Source of the DNA: Dielma fastidiosa
Lineage (GTDB): Bacteria; Bacillota_I; Bacilli_A; Erysipelotrichales; Erysipelotrichaceae
Reading direction: 5' to 3'
DNA: 64,000 bases
Assembly (NCBI RefSeq): GCF_000313565.1
Contig: NZ_HE578923.1
Span: 295,619 to 359,618 of the forward strand
The notes beneath the pieces are model-generated. The model had not been told where the DNA came from and made no database searches. It worked only from the letters and a program-made list of their open reading frames with translations. The translations under genes were made by a program, and so were the position numbers. Below, piece after piece: positions 1 to 8,879 of this stretch. Each line of letters starts with the position of its first letter. Positions within the stretch are counted from its first letter, which is position 1.

Positions 1-130
1 ACTTTATGTTAAGATGCAAATTTTTATGTTTTGATGATTTAAATCAAAGATTATCCTTCCTGCAAGCTTCCTTAATTCAATCGTTTAGTTACTCTGTAAA
101 TCATTGTCAGGCTTTTATATTGAATTTTAA

Positions 131-784
131 TTATTTTAAAAGGGCACAGATTTCATCCATTGCCAGATAATCCTCAATCGTTTTGATCACACCGGGAAAA
201 TCAGCGGTATTTGATTGAGTGATAACAATGATGCCTTTTGCTTTTGCTTCATGAGCGCAGCGGATGCCGGTAATAGAGTCTTCAAAAACATAGCAGTCCT
301 GAATATCGCAGCGGATGTTCGCGGCTGCTTTTTTAAACATGGCAATTTTATTTTCATAAGTGTTATCATCATAAACGATTTTCTGCGGGTCAAACCAGCG
401 ATCTAATCTAAAAACATCAATAAAGAAATTGATATTGGCAAGTATTGACGCGCTGGCAATATTCATCGGGATATTTAAGTCATGCAGCTTGTTTAAAAAG
501 TCCTCCAAACCATCTACTAGATGATATTGAGTACCGGCTTGCAGAGCAATCTCACGATAGAGGGCTTCCTTTGCTTCAGATAACTTATTTGCTTCTTCAA
601 ATGTGACATCTGGTTTGAGATATTCGATGATTTTAACATTAGGTTTACCATGCATCATCTGCATTTCTTCATCAGTAAATGGCTCTTTGCGCAATGCCTT
701 AGAGAATTCTTTCCATGCCTGTTCATGATAAATGCCGTCAAAGACCATTGTTCCGTTAAAATCAAAAATTACTGCTGGTTTCAT
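131..784 (-). CDS. HAD-superfamily hydrolase (beta-phosphoglucomutase-like)
   Basis: Cytosolic haloacid-dehalogenase-fold phosphatase or phosphomutase of 217 residues; the substrate cannot be read from sequence. Motif I is FDFNGT near residue 8, so the nucleophile Asp is present but the usual second Asp of DxDGT is Asn. Motif II (IASAS) and motif IV (FEDSITGI) are intact, and an alpha-helical cap lies between motifs I and II. I start at the ATG at 784 because AGAGGGA precedes it at good spacing; an upstream in-frame ATG at 835 has no ribosome site. It stands alone with no operon partner. Confidence 0.85.
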   Translation of the reverse strand: MKPAVIFDFNGTMVFDGIYHEQAWKEFSKALRKEPFTDEEMQMMHGKPNVKIIEYLKPDVTFEEANKLSEAKEALYREIALQAGTQYHLVDGLEDFLNKLHDLNIPMNIASASILANINFFIDVFRLDRWFDPQKIVYDDNTYENKIAMFKKAAANIRCDIQDCYVFEDSITGIRCAHEAKAKGIIVITQSNTADFPGVIKTIEDYLAMDEICALLK

Positions 785-1025
785 GACTGTCCCTCTTTTC
801 AGATAAAGCATACCTTTTATTATTATCAATTGCAATCCTTTTTATGACATGTGTACCCCTGTTGATTCATTGTGGTATATAATAGTTACAATAAAATTCT
901 TAAACCTTTATTTCTATTAAAACTTCATGTGATGGATCAAAGCGGCAAATGGATGATAAATGCATTTACTGGCTCTGAATAAATGTTTAAACTAAAGTAT
1001 GGCGCACATTAACAATCTTTATGAC

Positions 1026-1054
1026 TTGCAAATGCCAAAGTGTGTCATTATAAT
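1026..1054 (+). promoter_or_regulatory. Sigma-A type promoter of the amidohydrolase gene
   Basis: TTGCAA (1026-1031) and a perfect TATAAT (1049-1054) are separated by 17 bp, with a GGAGG ribosome site at 1064-1068. It is the only good promoter in the 240-bp gap from 836 to 1074, which otherwise shows nothing recognisable. Confidence 0.6.
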
Positions 1055-1074
1055 TTAGACATTGGAGGCGTACT

Positions 1075-2238
1075 ATGAAAATACGTGAAACGATTGAAAA
1101 GCAATTAGAAGAAGTTAAAGCAAATCGCCGGTCTCTGCATAAGATTCCTGAAATTGGATTAAATACAGTGAAGACGGCTGCATATCTGCGGGCAAAGGGG
1201 ATTGAATACGGGGTGGACAGCATTGATGACACATTGATTGAGAATGGTCTTGTGATGCAGATCAAAGCCGCTGTGCCAACTGATAAAGGTATTGGTCTGC
1301 GTTCGGATATTGATGCTTTGCCCATGGGGGAAAAGACGGGTGTTTCTTTTCAGAGTGAGCATGAGGGCTGTATGCATGCATGCGGTCATGACGGCCATAT
1401 GGCGGCAATGCTGGGAACAGTTCAATATTTGTGTGAGCATCGTGATCAGCTGACTCAGAATGTAACGATTGTCTTTCAGCCAGGGGAAGAAAGTCCAGGC
1501 GGCGCTAAGCCGATGATCGAGCATGGTCTATTTGATAAATATAAGATTGATTGTATGATTGGCATGCATGTAGTCGGTGATCTTCCGGAAGGGAAAATCG
1601 GCTGCCGGCCGGGTCCGATGATGGCCCGCAATGGTGAATTCCAGTTTACCGTTAGAGGCTATACGGCCCATGGCGCAATGCCGCATGACGGCAAGGATGC
1701 AATCGTAGCTGCCTGTTCATTGGTTATGAATCTGCAGACGATTGTTTCAAGAAATGTAAATCCGTTAGACAGCGCCGTTATTACTGTCGGTAAGCTGAAT
1801 GCTGGCGAGGTGCGTAATGTGATTGCCGATAAAGCTGAAATCATTGGTACGATGCGTTCTTTTTCTGATGCGAATTATGAAATGATGAAACAGCGGATGC
1901 ATGCGGTTGCTGAGGCGATCGCGCAGATGTTTAATGTTGAGGTTGAGCTTGTGATTGATGATTTCTATGCGGTTGTTAATAATGATGAAAAGCTGACGGC
2001 GATGCTGGCGGAGGTTGTAGGCGAAGATTATGTAGAAATCGCACCGCGGATGATTGCCGAGGATTTCTCCTTCTATCAGCAGATCGTACCAGGTCTATTC
2101 TATTATACAAGTGTTGGTGATGCGGATCATCCTTACCAGATTCATGACAGCCGGTTTATGTATCGTGAGGAATATTTGCTGAACGCGATTGAAACGAATG
2201 TACGGCTGATGGAAAAGCTGGGTGTTTTATGCGGGTAG
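1075..2238 (+). CDS. M20 family amidohydrolase (M20D, amino-acid deacylase type)
   Basis: Metal-dependent hydrolase of 387 residues that removes an acyl group from an N-acylated amino acid or peptide in the cytosol. Family members include hippurate hydrolases, IAA-amino acid hydrolases and N-acetyldiaminopimelate deacetylases. Visible motifs are HKIPEIG near the N-terminus, RSDIDALP, the metal-binding CMHACGHDGH (about residues 100-109), FQPGEE, and the lid-domain AHGAMPHDGKD. Length is normal. It is preceded by a strong promoter and GGAGG. Its last 10 bp overlap the start of the next gene, so the two are probably translated together. The exact substrate is not inferable. Confidence 0.9.
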   Translation: MKIRETIEKQLEEVKANRRSLHKIPEIGLNTVKTAAYLRAKGIEYGVDSIDDTLIENGLVMQIKAAVPTDKGIGLRSDIDALPMGEKTGVSFQSEHEGCMHACGHDGHMAAMLGTVQYLCEHRDQLTQNVTIVFQPGEESPGGAKPMIEHGLFDKYKIDCMIGMHVVGDLPEGKIGCRPGPMMARNGEFQFTVRGYTAHGAMPHDGKDAIVAACSLVMNLQTIVSRNVNPLDSAVITVGKLNAGEVRNVIADKAEIIGTMRSFSDANYEMMKQRMHAVAEAIAQMFNVEVELVIDDFYAVVNNDEKLTAMLAEVVGEDYVEIAPRMIAEDFSFYQQIVPGLFYYTSVGDADHPYQIHDSRFMYREEYLLNAIETNVRLMEKLGVLCG

Positions 2239-2960
2239 ATTGTCATTGTCATATCCTTTATGGTGTGGATGATGCGTCGAAGCAGTGGCAGGACAGCTTG
2301 GCAATGCTTCAGATCGCGGTACAGGACGGCATCGATGTGATCCTTGCTACTTCCCATGTGCATCCTAAATTTCCTGAGAATAACAAACAGCGCTTTGATT
2401 GCGCGTTAGCTCAGGTACAGCAGCTGGTAAAAGAGTATCAGCTGCCGATTCGTATCGTAAAGGGTGGTGAAATCTTTTTTTCACATCAATGCCCAGATAT
2501 GATGAATGAAAACCGTCTAATCACTATGGGCAGCAGCCGCTGTCTGTTAACTGAGCTGCCGTGGATTGAAGATGAACAGGATCAGGATGCTGATGTAATT
2601 CTTACCGAATTGCTGAACCGCGGCTATATCCCGGTGATCGCGCATCCGGAACGTTATGCTATCGTGCATGAAAATTATGATCGATTGCGGAAATGGAAAG
2701 CTATGGGCTGTTATCTGCAGACGAATCGAACGAGTCTATTAGGTTTGGATCGAATGGCAATGGCGAATCAAACCGCTGAAAAAATGCTTGACGACGGTTT
2801 AATTGATTTGATTGCCTCGGATGCCCACCGTTCTTTTCCGCCGCGTATCCCAGTTTTATCAGATGTTCATGCGCTGATTGAACAAAAACAAGGGAAAGCA
2901 GCAGCCGATCGATTATGCGGTGAGACCGCTTATCAATTATTTCAATTAGATCAAGAATAA
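2229..2960 (+). CDS. PHP-domain phosphatase, CpsB/YwqE (tyrosine-protein phosphatase) type
   Basis: Polymerase-and-histidinol-phosphatase-fold phosphohydrolase of 243 residues. CpsB/YwqE relatives dephosphorylate tyrosine kinases that control capsule synthesis. Metal-binding motifs are visible in order: VDCHCHILYGVDD at the N-terminus, TSHVHP, GGEIFF, IAHPERY and IASDAHR. No tyrosine kinase or capsule gene lies nearby, so the target may be another phosphoprotein or a small molecule such as histidinol phosphate. It overlaps the M20 gene by 10 bp with no separate promoter, which links the two functionally by inference only. Confidence 0.85.
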   Translation: MRVDCHCHILYGVDDASKQWQDSLAMLQIAVQDGIDVILATSHVHPKFPENNKQRFDCALAQVQQLVKEYQLPIRIVKGGEIFFSHQCPDMMNENRLITMGSSRCLLTELPWIEDEQDQDADVILTELLNRGYIPVIAHPERYAIVHENYDRLRKWKAMGCYLQTNRTSLLGLDRMAMANQTAEKMLDDGLIDLIASDAHRSFPPRIPVLSDVHALIEQKQGKAAADRLCGETAYQLFQLDQE

Positions 2961-2976
2961 GCTTTGTTTAAATGAA

Positions 2977-3005
2977 TTGGAAATTAATGGTAAAACTGAT
3001 ATAAT
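2977..3005 (+). promoter_or_regulatory. Sigma-A type promoter of the binding-protein/GGDEF operon
   Basis: TTGGAA (2977-2982) and TATAAT (3000-3005) with 17-bp spacing, followed by a CGGAGG ribosome site just before the ATG at 3029. Confidence 0.6.
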
Positions 3006-3028
3006 CAGTTTATATTCGGAGGTAGTTT

Positions 3029-4465
3029 ATGAAAAAAATAGCTGCATTGCTTTGCGCCTGTCTGATCCTAGGCGGCTGTTCTTCGCAAAATCCATATGAG
3101 AAGGAACTGGACCCTAAAAATCCAATTACCTTAACCTTATGGCATTATTATAATGGTATCCAGAAAACAGCGCTTGATAATATGATTGAAGAGTTTAATA
3201 ATACAGTTGGTTCAGAGAAGGGAATTGTTGTCGAGGCAAATAATGTAGGCAGTATCCTTGAATTAACCGATAAAGTGAAAGAAGCGGCAGCCGGTAAAGT
3301 CGGCGCCTCTGAAATGCCGGAAATATTTACCGCATATGCAGATACCGCTTATGAATTAAATGCGGATGGCTATGTTGCTGATTTAAGTCAGTATCTAAGC
3401 GCGGATGAAATCAGCGAGTATGTAGATGGCTATGTGCAGGAAGGCATGTTTGATAACGAATTAAAGATTTTCCCGGCCGCGAAGGCTACGGAATGTCTGC
3501 AAATCAATAAAACGGACTGGGATCGTTTCGCAGAGGCAGCTGATGTCAGCCTGGATGATTTAAAGACTGTTGAAGGATTAAATGAAGTAGCTGAAAAATA
3601 TTATGCATATACTGACGCGCTTACGCCTGATATAAACAATGACGGAAAGCCTTTCTTTGGCCGTGATGCGGTAGCTAATTATTTTATTATCGGCTGCAAG
3701 CAATTAGGAATGGAAATCTTTGAGGTTAAAGACGGACAAGTTACACTGAATTTTGATAAGGATGTAATCAGAAAAATCTGGGATAATTATTATGTTCCTT
3801 ATGTAAAGGGCTATTATCTGGATAAGGGCCGTTTCCGCAGTGATGATGTGAAAACGGGGGATATTATTTCTTTCGTTGGTTCTACAAGCGGCATTCCTTA
3901 TTTTCCTACACAGGTAATCAAGGATGACAATACAAGTTATGATATCGATGTGATCTTCCAGCCGGTACCGGTATTTGAAGGCGGCAGTAAGGTTGCTGTT
4001 CAGCAGGGGGCTGGAATGGTTGTGTCAAAAACCAGTGAAGTCAAGGAGTATGCATCAGTTCTTTTCCTGAAATGGTTTACTGAAACTGAACGAAATATTG
4101 ATTTTACGATTAATTCAGCTTATCTGCCAGTGAAAAAGGAAGCCAATGATCTTGAAGTAATCCATACATTGATCAAAGAGAATGATATTGATATGGATGA
4201 TTCAATTTTAGCCGGTCTTGATGTAGCGATTAATACGGTTAATGATTATGAATTATTTACAAGTAAAGCCTTTGATCATGGCACTGAAGCCCGCTCGTTG
4301 CTGCAGGCCGCTTTGATTGATGATGCTAAAGCAGCCCGCCAGCAGGTGATTGAACTGATCAACTCAGGCTCATCCAGAGATGAAGCGCTAAATCAGCTGA
4401 TTAATGACCAAATTTTTGATGAATGGTATAGCAGGCTTAAAACGGAGTTAGAAAAGCTGATATAG
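3029..4465 (+). CDS. Extracellular solute-binding lipoprotein (ABC family 1-like)
   Basis: Membrane-anchored extracytoplasmic binding protein of 478 residues. The signal peptide ends in the lipobox LGGC, so Cys16 should be lipidated. After a short linker, ITLTLWHYYNGIQ is the usual beginning of a family-1 (MalE-like) binding fold. The ligand is unknown; sugars or peptides are typical for the family. No ABC permease or ATPase gene is adjacent. Instead the next gene, 13 bp downstream, is a membrane GGDEF-EAL protein, suggesting that this protein presents a ligand to a c-di-GMP sensor rather than to a transporter. Confidence 0.88.
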   Translation: MKKIAALLCACLILGGCSSQNPYEKELDPKNPITLTLWHYYNGIQKTALDNMIEEFNNTVGSEKGIVVEANNVGSILELTDKVKEAAAGKVGASEMPEIFTAYADTAYELNADGYVADLSQYLSADEISEYVDGYVQEGMFDNELKIFPAAKATECLQINKTDWDRFAEAADVSLDDLKTVEGLNEVAEKYYAYTDALTPDINNDGKPFFGRDAVANYFIIGCKQLGMEIFEVKDGQVTLNFDKDVIRKIWDNYYVPYVKGYYLDKGRFRSDDVKTGDIISFVGSTSGIPYFPTQVIKDDNTSYDIDVIFQPVPVFEGGSKVAVQQGAGMVVSKTSEVKEYASVLFLKWFTETERNIDFTINSAYLPVKKEANDLEVIHTLIKENDIDMDDSILAGLDVAINTVNDYELFTSKAFDHGTEARSLLQAALIDDAKAARQQVIELINSGSSRDEALNQLINDQIFDEWYSRLKTELEKLI

Positions 4466-4478
4466 GAAGGGTGCAGAT

Positions 4479-7436
4479 ATGCGGTTGAGAAAGTCGTCAA
4501 TTACTGACAGAACATTGTTGATGATGATAATAGTCGTACTGATTCAGTCAGTAATTTTTGCTGCGACCTTACTGAATGGTGATATTGTTGAGAAAACGAA
4601 TCAGAATGCTTTTGATACAATGAATGAAAAGGTAACCAACCGCCGTACCTATTTAGAAAATGACATGATTCAGCGCTGGAGCAATCTTGAATCTAAGTCA
4701 GTAATGATGACTGATAAAATCATCGCTTATCTTGATGAGCAGCAGTTAACCATTGATGAATTAGCGAAAAATACTTCAGCCGCAGTGCCGCTGATTGATG
4801 CTGTGAGTGAGGATATTATCAGTATCCTGCGAACCAATCAAGTAACCGGCGCATTTTTAATATTGGGCAATGACAACAGTGACAATGTCCAGACAAATGG
4901 TATCTATCTGCGGGATATGGATCCTATCGCTAACCCGAATGATAATTCAGATCTGCTTTGTCTGAGGGCTCCGGCCAGTATCACTGAAGGGTTAAATATC
5001 CCTTTAGATATTTATTGGAATCCTCAGTTTCAGTTTAATGAGGAGAATAAGAGTGATATCTTTTATTATCGCGTTTTATCAGTAGCGGCTCAAAATCTGC
5101 AGGCAGCGCATAAAGATCTGGGGTATTGGAGTTCGAGCGCCACGGACAGCAATGGTGTTGATGTCATACTGTATACACTGCCGCTCTTGGATCATGATGG
5201 CAACGTGCTCGGTATTCTTGGTGTTGATGTATCGCTTGATTATTTAAAGAGTCTGATGCCGTCCAAGGAATTAAACAGCAATGCTTCTTATCTGTTAGCT
5301 AAAATTACGAATCAAACTGCTCAATTGGAATATATCGCCGCCAGCGGGCCGCTGTATACGAATATTTTTCATAGTGAACCTACTGTCTCAATTCTTGATA
5401 AAACAAATTATATCAACGCGTTTGAATTTGAAACTGAGGAGAATAATCAGGTTTACGGCAATGTGCAATTGCTATCCTTATATAACACAAATTCACCATA
5501 TGCTGATGATTCATGGGTTTTAGTCGGCTTGATGCGCGGTCAGGATCTGAAATTTTTTACTAATGAATTATATAAATCGTGTCTGCTTGCCAGTCTGCTT
5601 TCATTTGCGGTATTATTTGGTGTTATCTTGGTATTAAGCCGTTCATTTACTCATCCGATTCGAAAATTGGCTAAAGAGGTTAAGAATTTTAATCCAAATG
5701 AACCAGTGAAACTAAATCCAACGAATATCCTCGAAATCGATAACCTAAGCAGTGCGATTGAAGAGCTGAGCCGTGATGTGGCAGAAACCGCCTCTTCCTT
5801 TGGCAGGATTATTTCGATGACCAGCTATCCATTCAGCGCTTTTGAATATTATACCGATCAGGAACGCTTCTTCTGTACTGATCAGCTATTGGCTACGATC
5901 GGCATTAGAGATGCCCAGCTGCAGATTAAGAATAAAGAAGATTTAATCTATCTGCTTGAGCTTTTGGATAAGCAATATCCGTCTACTCGTGTTGACAATC
6001 AGATTCGTATTTATCGAATTGCTGATGATATTGATCACAAACAGCGCTGGATACGCATGCATATCATGAAAGAAGCCAATCATATTTATGGTGTTGTAGA
6101 AAATGTAACCAGTGAAATGCTGGAGCTGCATAAGGCTGAATATGAGCGTGATCATGATGTGCTGACCAGCTTATTAAACCGCCGCGCATATACTGAAAAA
6201 ATGAATAAGTTATTTAAACAGCATGATCAGCTGAAAGTAGCGGCATTAGTCATGTCTGATTTAGATAATCTGAAATATATTAATGATACATTTGGTCATG
6301 ACTGCGGTGATGATTATATCCGCTTGATGGCTAATGTGCTGAAATCTTCTTATCCGCCTCAGCATTCTATTATCTCAAGAATTTCCGGTGATGAGTTCTT
6401 TGTATTCTTATATGGCTATGATTCAAAAGAAGAAATACAGAAAATACTCGGCGAGTTTGAGAAGAATATGAATGAATGTGTCTGGAAATTACCGGATGGC
6501 AGTTTTAGTAAGCTGCGGGCAACCACAGGTGTCGCGTGGTATCCGAATGATGCGATAGAGTTAACTTCATTGACGAAGTATGCGGATTTCGCAATGTATC
6601 GGATGAAGCATACTCAAAAGGGCAGTTTGTATTTCTTTGATCAGGAGGAATATGAAAATGACGCGTATCTGCTTCAGGCTAAGGAAGATTTGAATAAGCT
6701 GATTGATCAGGAAATGGTAGCTTATCAGTTCCAGCCAATCGTTGATGCTCATACAGGTGAGGTCTATGCGTATGAAGCGCTGATGCGTTCTAAATTAGCG
6801 GCCTTTATGAACCCTCTTGATATCTTGAGGATTGCCAGAGCGCAGTCGAAGCTTTATTTTATTGAACATCTGACTTTCTTTAAGGCGATGGAGGATTATG
6901 TAAAACAACCGGGTTATGAAAAGTATCGGCTGTTTATCAATACGATCGCAAATCAGGTTTTAACGGCAGAGGATATTGCGGAATTCAGCGCTAAATATTC
7001 AGATTATCTGCCTAATTTAGTGTTAGAAATTACAGAAGCGGAGAAGCTTGAGGATCGCCCGGCGAAAGAAAAGCGCCGTTTAGTCGATAAATGGCATGCG
7101 AAGATCGCGGTTGATGATTATGGAACCGGTTATAATGGTGAATCTGTCTTGCTGCAGGTTGAACCAGACTTTATTAAGATTGACCGTTCAATTGTGCATA
7201 ATATCAGTTTTGATGAGAATCGGCAGATTCTGCTTCAGAATATTATTTCATACTGCAAAGAAAATCATATTCTGATTATCGCAGAAGGAATTGAGAATGA
7301 GTTGGAGATGAAGACGCTGATTAATGCTGGTGTTGATTATATGCAGGGCTTCTATCTGGCTCAGCCTGCTTATGAATTGCAGGATATCAGTGAACAGAAG
7401 AAGCAGTTGATTCGTGAATATTATGAAACAAAATAA
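4479..7436 (+). CDS. Membrane c-di-GMP regulator: Cache sensor, PAS-like, GGDEF and EAL
   Basis: 985-residue bifunctional-looking cyclic-di-GMP enzyme. TM1 is at about residues 14-32. A large extracellular sensor follows (about 33-355, Cache-like, with LGVDVSLDYL typical of that fold), then TM2 at about 358-380, a HAMP-like linker and a PAS-like stretch. The GGDEF domain has DLDNLKYINDTFGHD and the signature SGDEF near residue 637, a variant often still active. The EAL domain keeps YEAL (about 764), LEITE, DDYGTGY (about 877), IKID and AEGIE, so phosphodiesterase activity is likely. It is co-transcribed with the upstream binding lipoprotein, and a terminator begins at its stop codon. Confidence 0.93.
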   Translation: MRLRKSSITDRTLLMMIIVVLIQSVIFAATLLNGDIVEKTNQNAFDTMNEKVTNRRTYLENDMIQRWSNLESKSVMMTDKIIAYLDEQQLTIDELAKNTSAAVPLIDAVSEDIISILRTNQVTGAFLILGNDNSDNVQTNGIYLRDMDPIANPNDNSDLLCLRAPASITEGLNIPLDIYWNPQFQFNEENKSDIFYYRVLSVAAQNLQAAHKDLGYWSSSATDSNGVDVILYTLPLLDHDGNVLGILGVDVSLDYLKSLMPSKELNSNASYLLAKITNQTAQLEYIAASGPLYTNIFHSEPTVSILDKTNYINAFEFETEENNQVYGNVQLLSLYNTNSPYADDSWVLVGLMRGQDLKFFTNELYKSCLLASLLSFAVLFGVILVLSRSFTHPIRKLAKEVKNFNPNEPVKLNPTNILEIDNLSSAIEELSRDVAETASSFGRIISMTSYPFSAFEYYTDQERFFCTDQLLATIGIRDAQLQIKNKEDLIYLLELLDKQYPSTRVDNQIRIYRIADDIDHKQRWIRMHIMKEANHIYGVVENVTSEMLELHKAEYERDHDVLTSLLNRRAYTEKMNKLFKQHDQLKVAALVMSDLDNLKYINDTFGHDCGDDYIRLMANVLKSSYPPQHSIISRISGDEFFVFLYGYDSKEEIQKILGEFEKNMNECVWKLPDGSFSKLRATTGVAWYPNDAIELTSLTKYADFAMYRMKHTQKGSLYFFDQEEYENDAYLLQAKEDLNKLIDQEMVAYQFQPIVDAHTGEVYAYEALMRSKLAAFMNPLDILRIARAQSKLYFIEHLTFFKAMEDYVKQPGYEKYRLFINTIANQVLTAEDIAEFSAKYSDYLPNLVLEITEAEKLEDRPAKEKRRLVDKWHAKIAVDDYGTGYNGESVLLQVEPDFIKIDRSIVHNISFDENRQILLQNIISYCKENHILIIAEGIENELEMKTLINAGVDYMQGFYLAQPAYELQDISEQKKQLIREYYETK

Positions 7437-7458
7437 ACCTCTGACGAGGTTTGTTTTT
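7435..7458 (+). terminator. Rho-independent terminator
   Basis: AAACCTC-TGAC-GAGGTTT hairpin followed by GTTTTT; it starts at the stop codon of the GGDEF-EAL gene and closes that operon. Confidence 0.8.
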
Positions 7459-7502
7459 GTATATGTACATTGTTTTGCTTATATGATTTATATTTTAAAT
7501 GA

Positions 7503-8207
7503 TTATTTAATGAATAAATGACAAATTAATGCATACATTATTGGGATGAACATGGCTGGTAAAAAGTTTGCGGCTTTTATTTTGGTAACTTTCAGCATAT
7601 TTAAGCCAATCCCAATCAAAAAAAGGTTACCAACGGTTGATACGGCAGCGATGATGTCAGCGCTGAGCAGCGGCTGAAGCAGGGAGGCGCCAAGTGTGAG
7701 GGTTCCCTGATAAATGAAAACAAAGAGAGCGGAAAATCCAACGCCGATACCCAGCGTCATGCTCATCATGCAGGCACTGATGCCGTCAATGATGCCTTTA
7801 GTGATCAGAATTGTATGATTTTGATTGATGCCTGCTTCAAGAGAACCGATGATTGCCATTGAACCGATACAAAATAATAATGTAGCTTCAATCAAGCCCT
7901 GAGCGAATGGTTTATCTTTTGAATGAGTAAACAAGGTCTGCAGCTTTTCCGCAAGCCGTCTGAATTTACCGTCGAGGTCAAAGAATTCACCCAGCGCTAC
8001 TCCGATGATGATGGAGGCGAGAATCAGATAGATGTGATCGAGCTGACTGCTGCCGGCAAAACCCATGGCACAGACTAATAGGCCAAAGGCTTCAAAGATA
8101 CGCTCACCGATTTTCTGTAATGTTTTTCGATTTAATAAACAGCCAATTAAGGTTCCTGCGAGAATCAGCAGACAGTTGACTGCAGCACCGGTTAATAATG
8201 ACAGCAT
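7503..8207 (-). CDS. DUF554 family membrane protein
   Basis: Integral membrane protein of 234 residues belonging to DUF554 (YdfK/YqgA-like); no biochemical role is established for the family. It is almost entirely hydrophobic, with about seven membrane segments. The N-terminal TGAAVNCLLILAGTLIGCLL and the FCIGSMAIIGSLEAG segment are characteristic. The start chosen is the ATG at 8207, preceded by AGGGGGTG; a longer frame to 8261 lacks a ribosome site and has charged residues that do not fit. It is a single-gene unit, divergent from the MarR-ABC operon. Confidence 0.85.
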   Translation of the reverse strand: MLSLLTGAAVNCLLILAGTLIGCLLNRKTLQKIGERIFEAFGLLVCAMGFAGSSQLDHIYLILASIIIGVALGEFFDLDGKFRRLAEKLQTLFTHSKDKPFAQGLIEATLLFCIGSMAIIGSLEAGINQNHTILITKGIIDGISACMMSMTLGIGVGFSALFVFIYQGTLTLGASLLQPLLSADIIAAVSTVGNLFLIGIGLNMLKVTKIKAANFLPAMFIPIMYALICHLFIK

Positions 8208-8321
8208 GGCACACCCCCTAAACTTATATTTTAATATACGCTTGCCCTTATTAACTGTCAAGGAAACCTTTTTGTGAGGGAATTTTGAATTGTGTGTTTT
8301 TGTGGTAATCTCACAAGTCTA

Positions 8322-8360
8322 TTGACTTTTTAAATTAGTTAACTATAATAATTGTTAACA
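8322..8360 (+). promoter_or_regulatory. Promoter and probable MarR operators of the first ABC exporter operon
   Basis: TTGACT (8322-8327) and TATAAT (8344-8349) are separated by 16 bp. The perfect palindrome TAGTTAACTA (8336-8345) overlaps the -10 box, and TGTTAACA (8353-8360) with further GTTAA repeats follows just downstream. GTTAAC-centred palindromes at a MarR-family promoter fit autorepression by the first gene product; binding is inferred. Confidence 0.6.
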
Positions 8361-8385
8361 TAGTTAAATATGTTAGAGGTGGACA

Positions 8386-8874
8386 ATGGAAGAGAATAAA
8401 TTGCAGAAAGAATTATTTAAGTCAATCATGCGTGTGAATAAAGCGATGGGTAAACGCCATTCTGCTTTAGGTGATTTACCGCAGGGTACTTTTGTGCTGC
8501 TTCATACAATCCTTGAAAATGGCCATCAGCTGGAATTCATTACTGATGAAGAAATGATTGGAATGACAGTTTCTGATCTTAGTGAAATTTTGTTGGTTTC
8601 ACGTCCAGCTATCAGCCGTATGATCAATGAGCTTGAAAGGAAGGGATTCATTCAGCGTGTCAGCACATGCAGCGACCGCCGTCTGGTTTATGTATGCATT
8701 GCGCCTTTAGGTAAGGAAGCATTGCAGGCGGCATGGCATCGAGCTTATGAAGGCTTAAATGCATTGATTGAAAAAATGGGAGAACAAGATATTAAAGAAT
8801 TGATTCGCATTTTAAATAAACTGCATACCGTGGTTTATGAATTAGCGAATGATGAAAGATTAGAAAGGAATTGA
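8386..8874 (+). CDS. MarR family transcriptional regulator
   Basis: Winged-helix DNA-binding regulator of 162 residues. The helix-turn-helix is visible in VSDLSEILLVSRPAISRMINELERKGFI, followed by the wing with the typical SCSDRRL(V) motif. MarR proteins usually repress their own operon and release DNA on binding a ligand. The next gene starts at or just beyond its stop codon, and the two following genes form an ABC exporter, so its likely role is inducible control of that exporter. Ribosome site AGAGGTGG precedes the ATG. Confidence 0.92.
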   Translation: MEENKLQKELFKSIMRVNKAMGKRHSALGDLPQGTFVLLHTILENGHQLEFITDEEMIGMTVSDLSEILLVSRPAISRMINELERKGFIQRVSTCSDRRLVYVCIAPLGKEALQAAWHRAYEGLNALIEKMGEQDIKELIRILNKLHTVVYELANDERLERN

Positions 8875-8879
8875 TGCTT

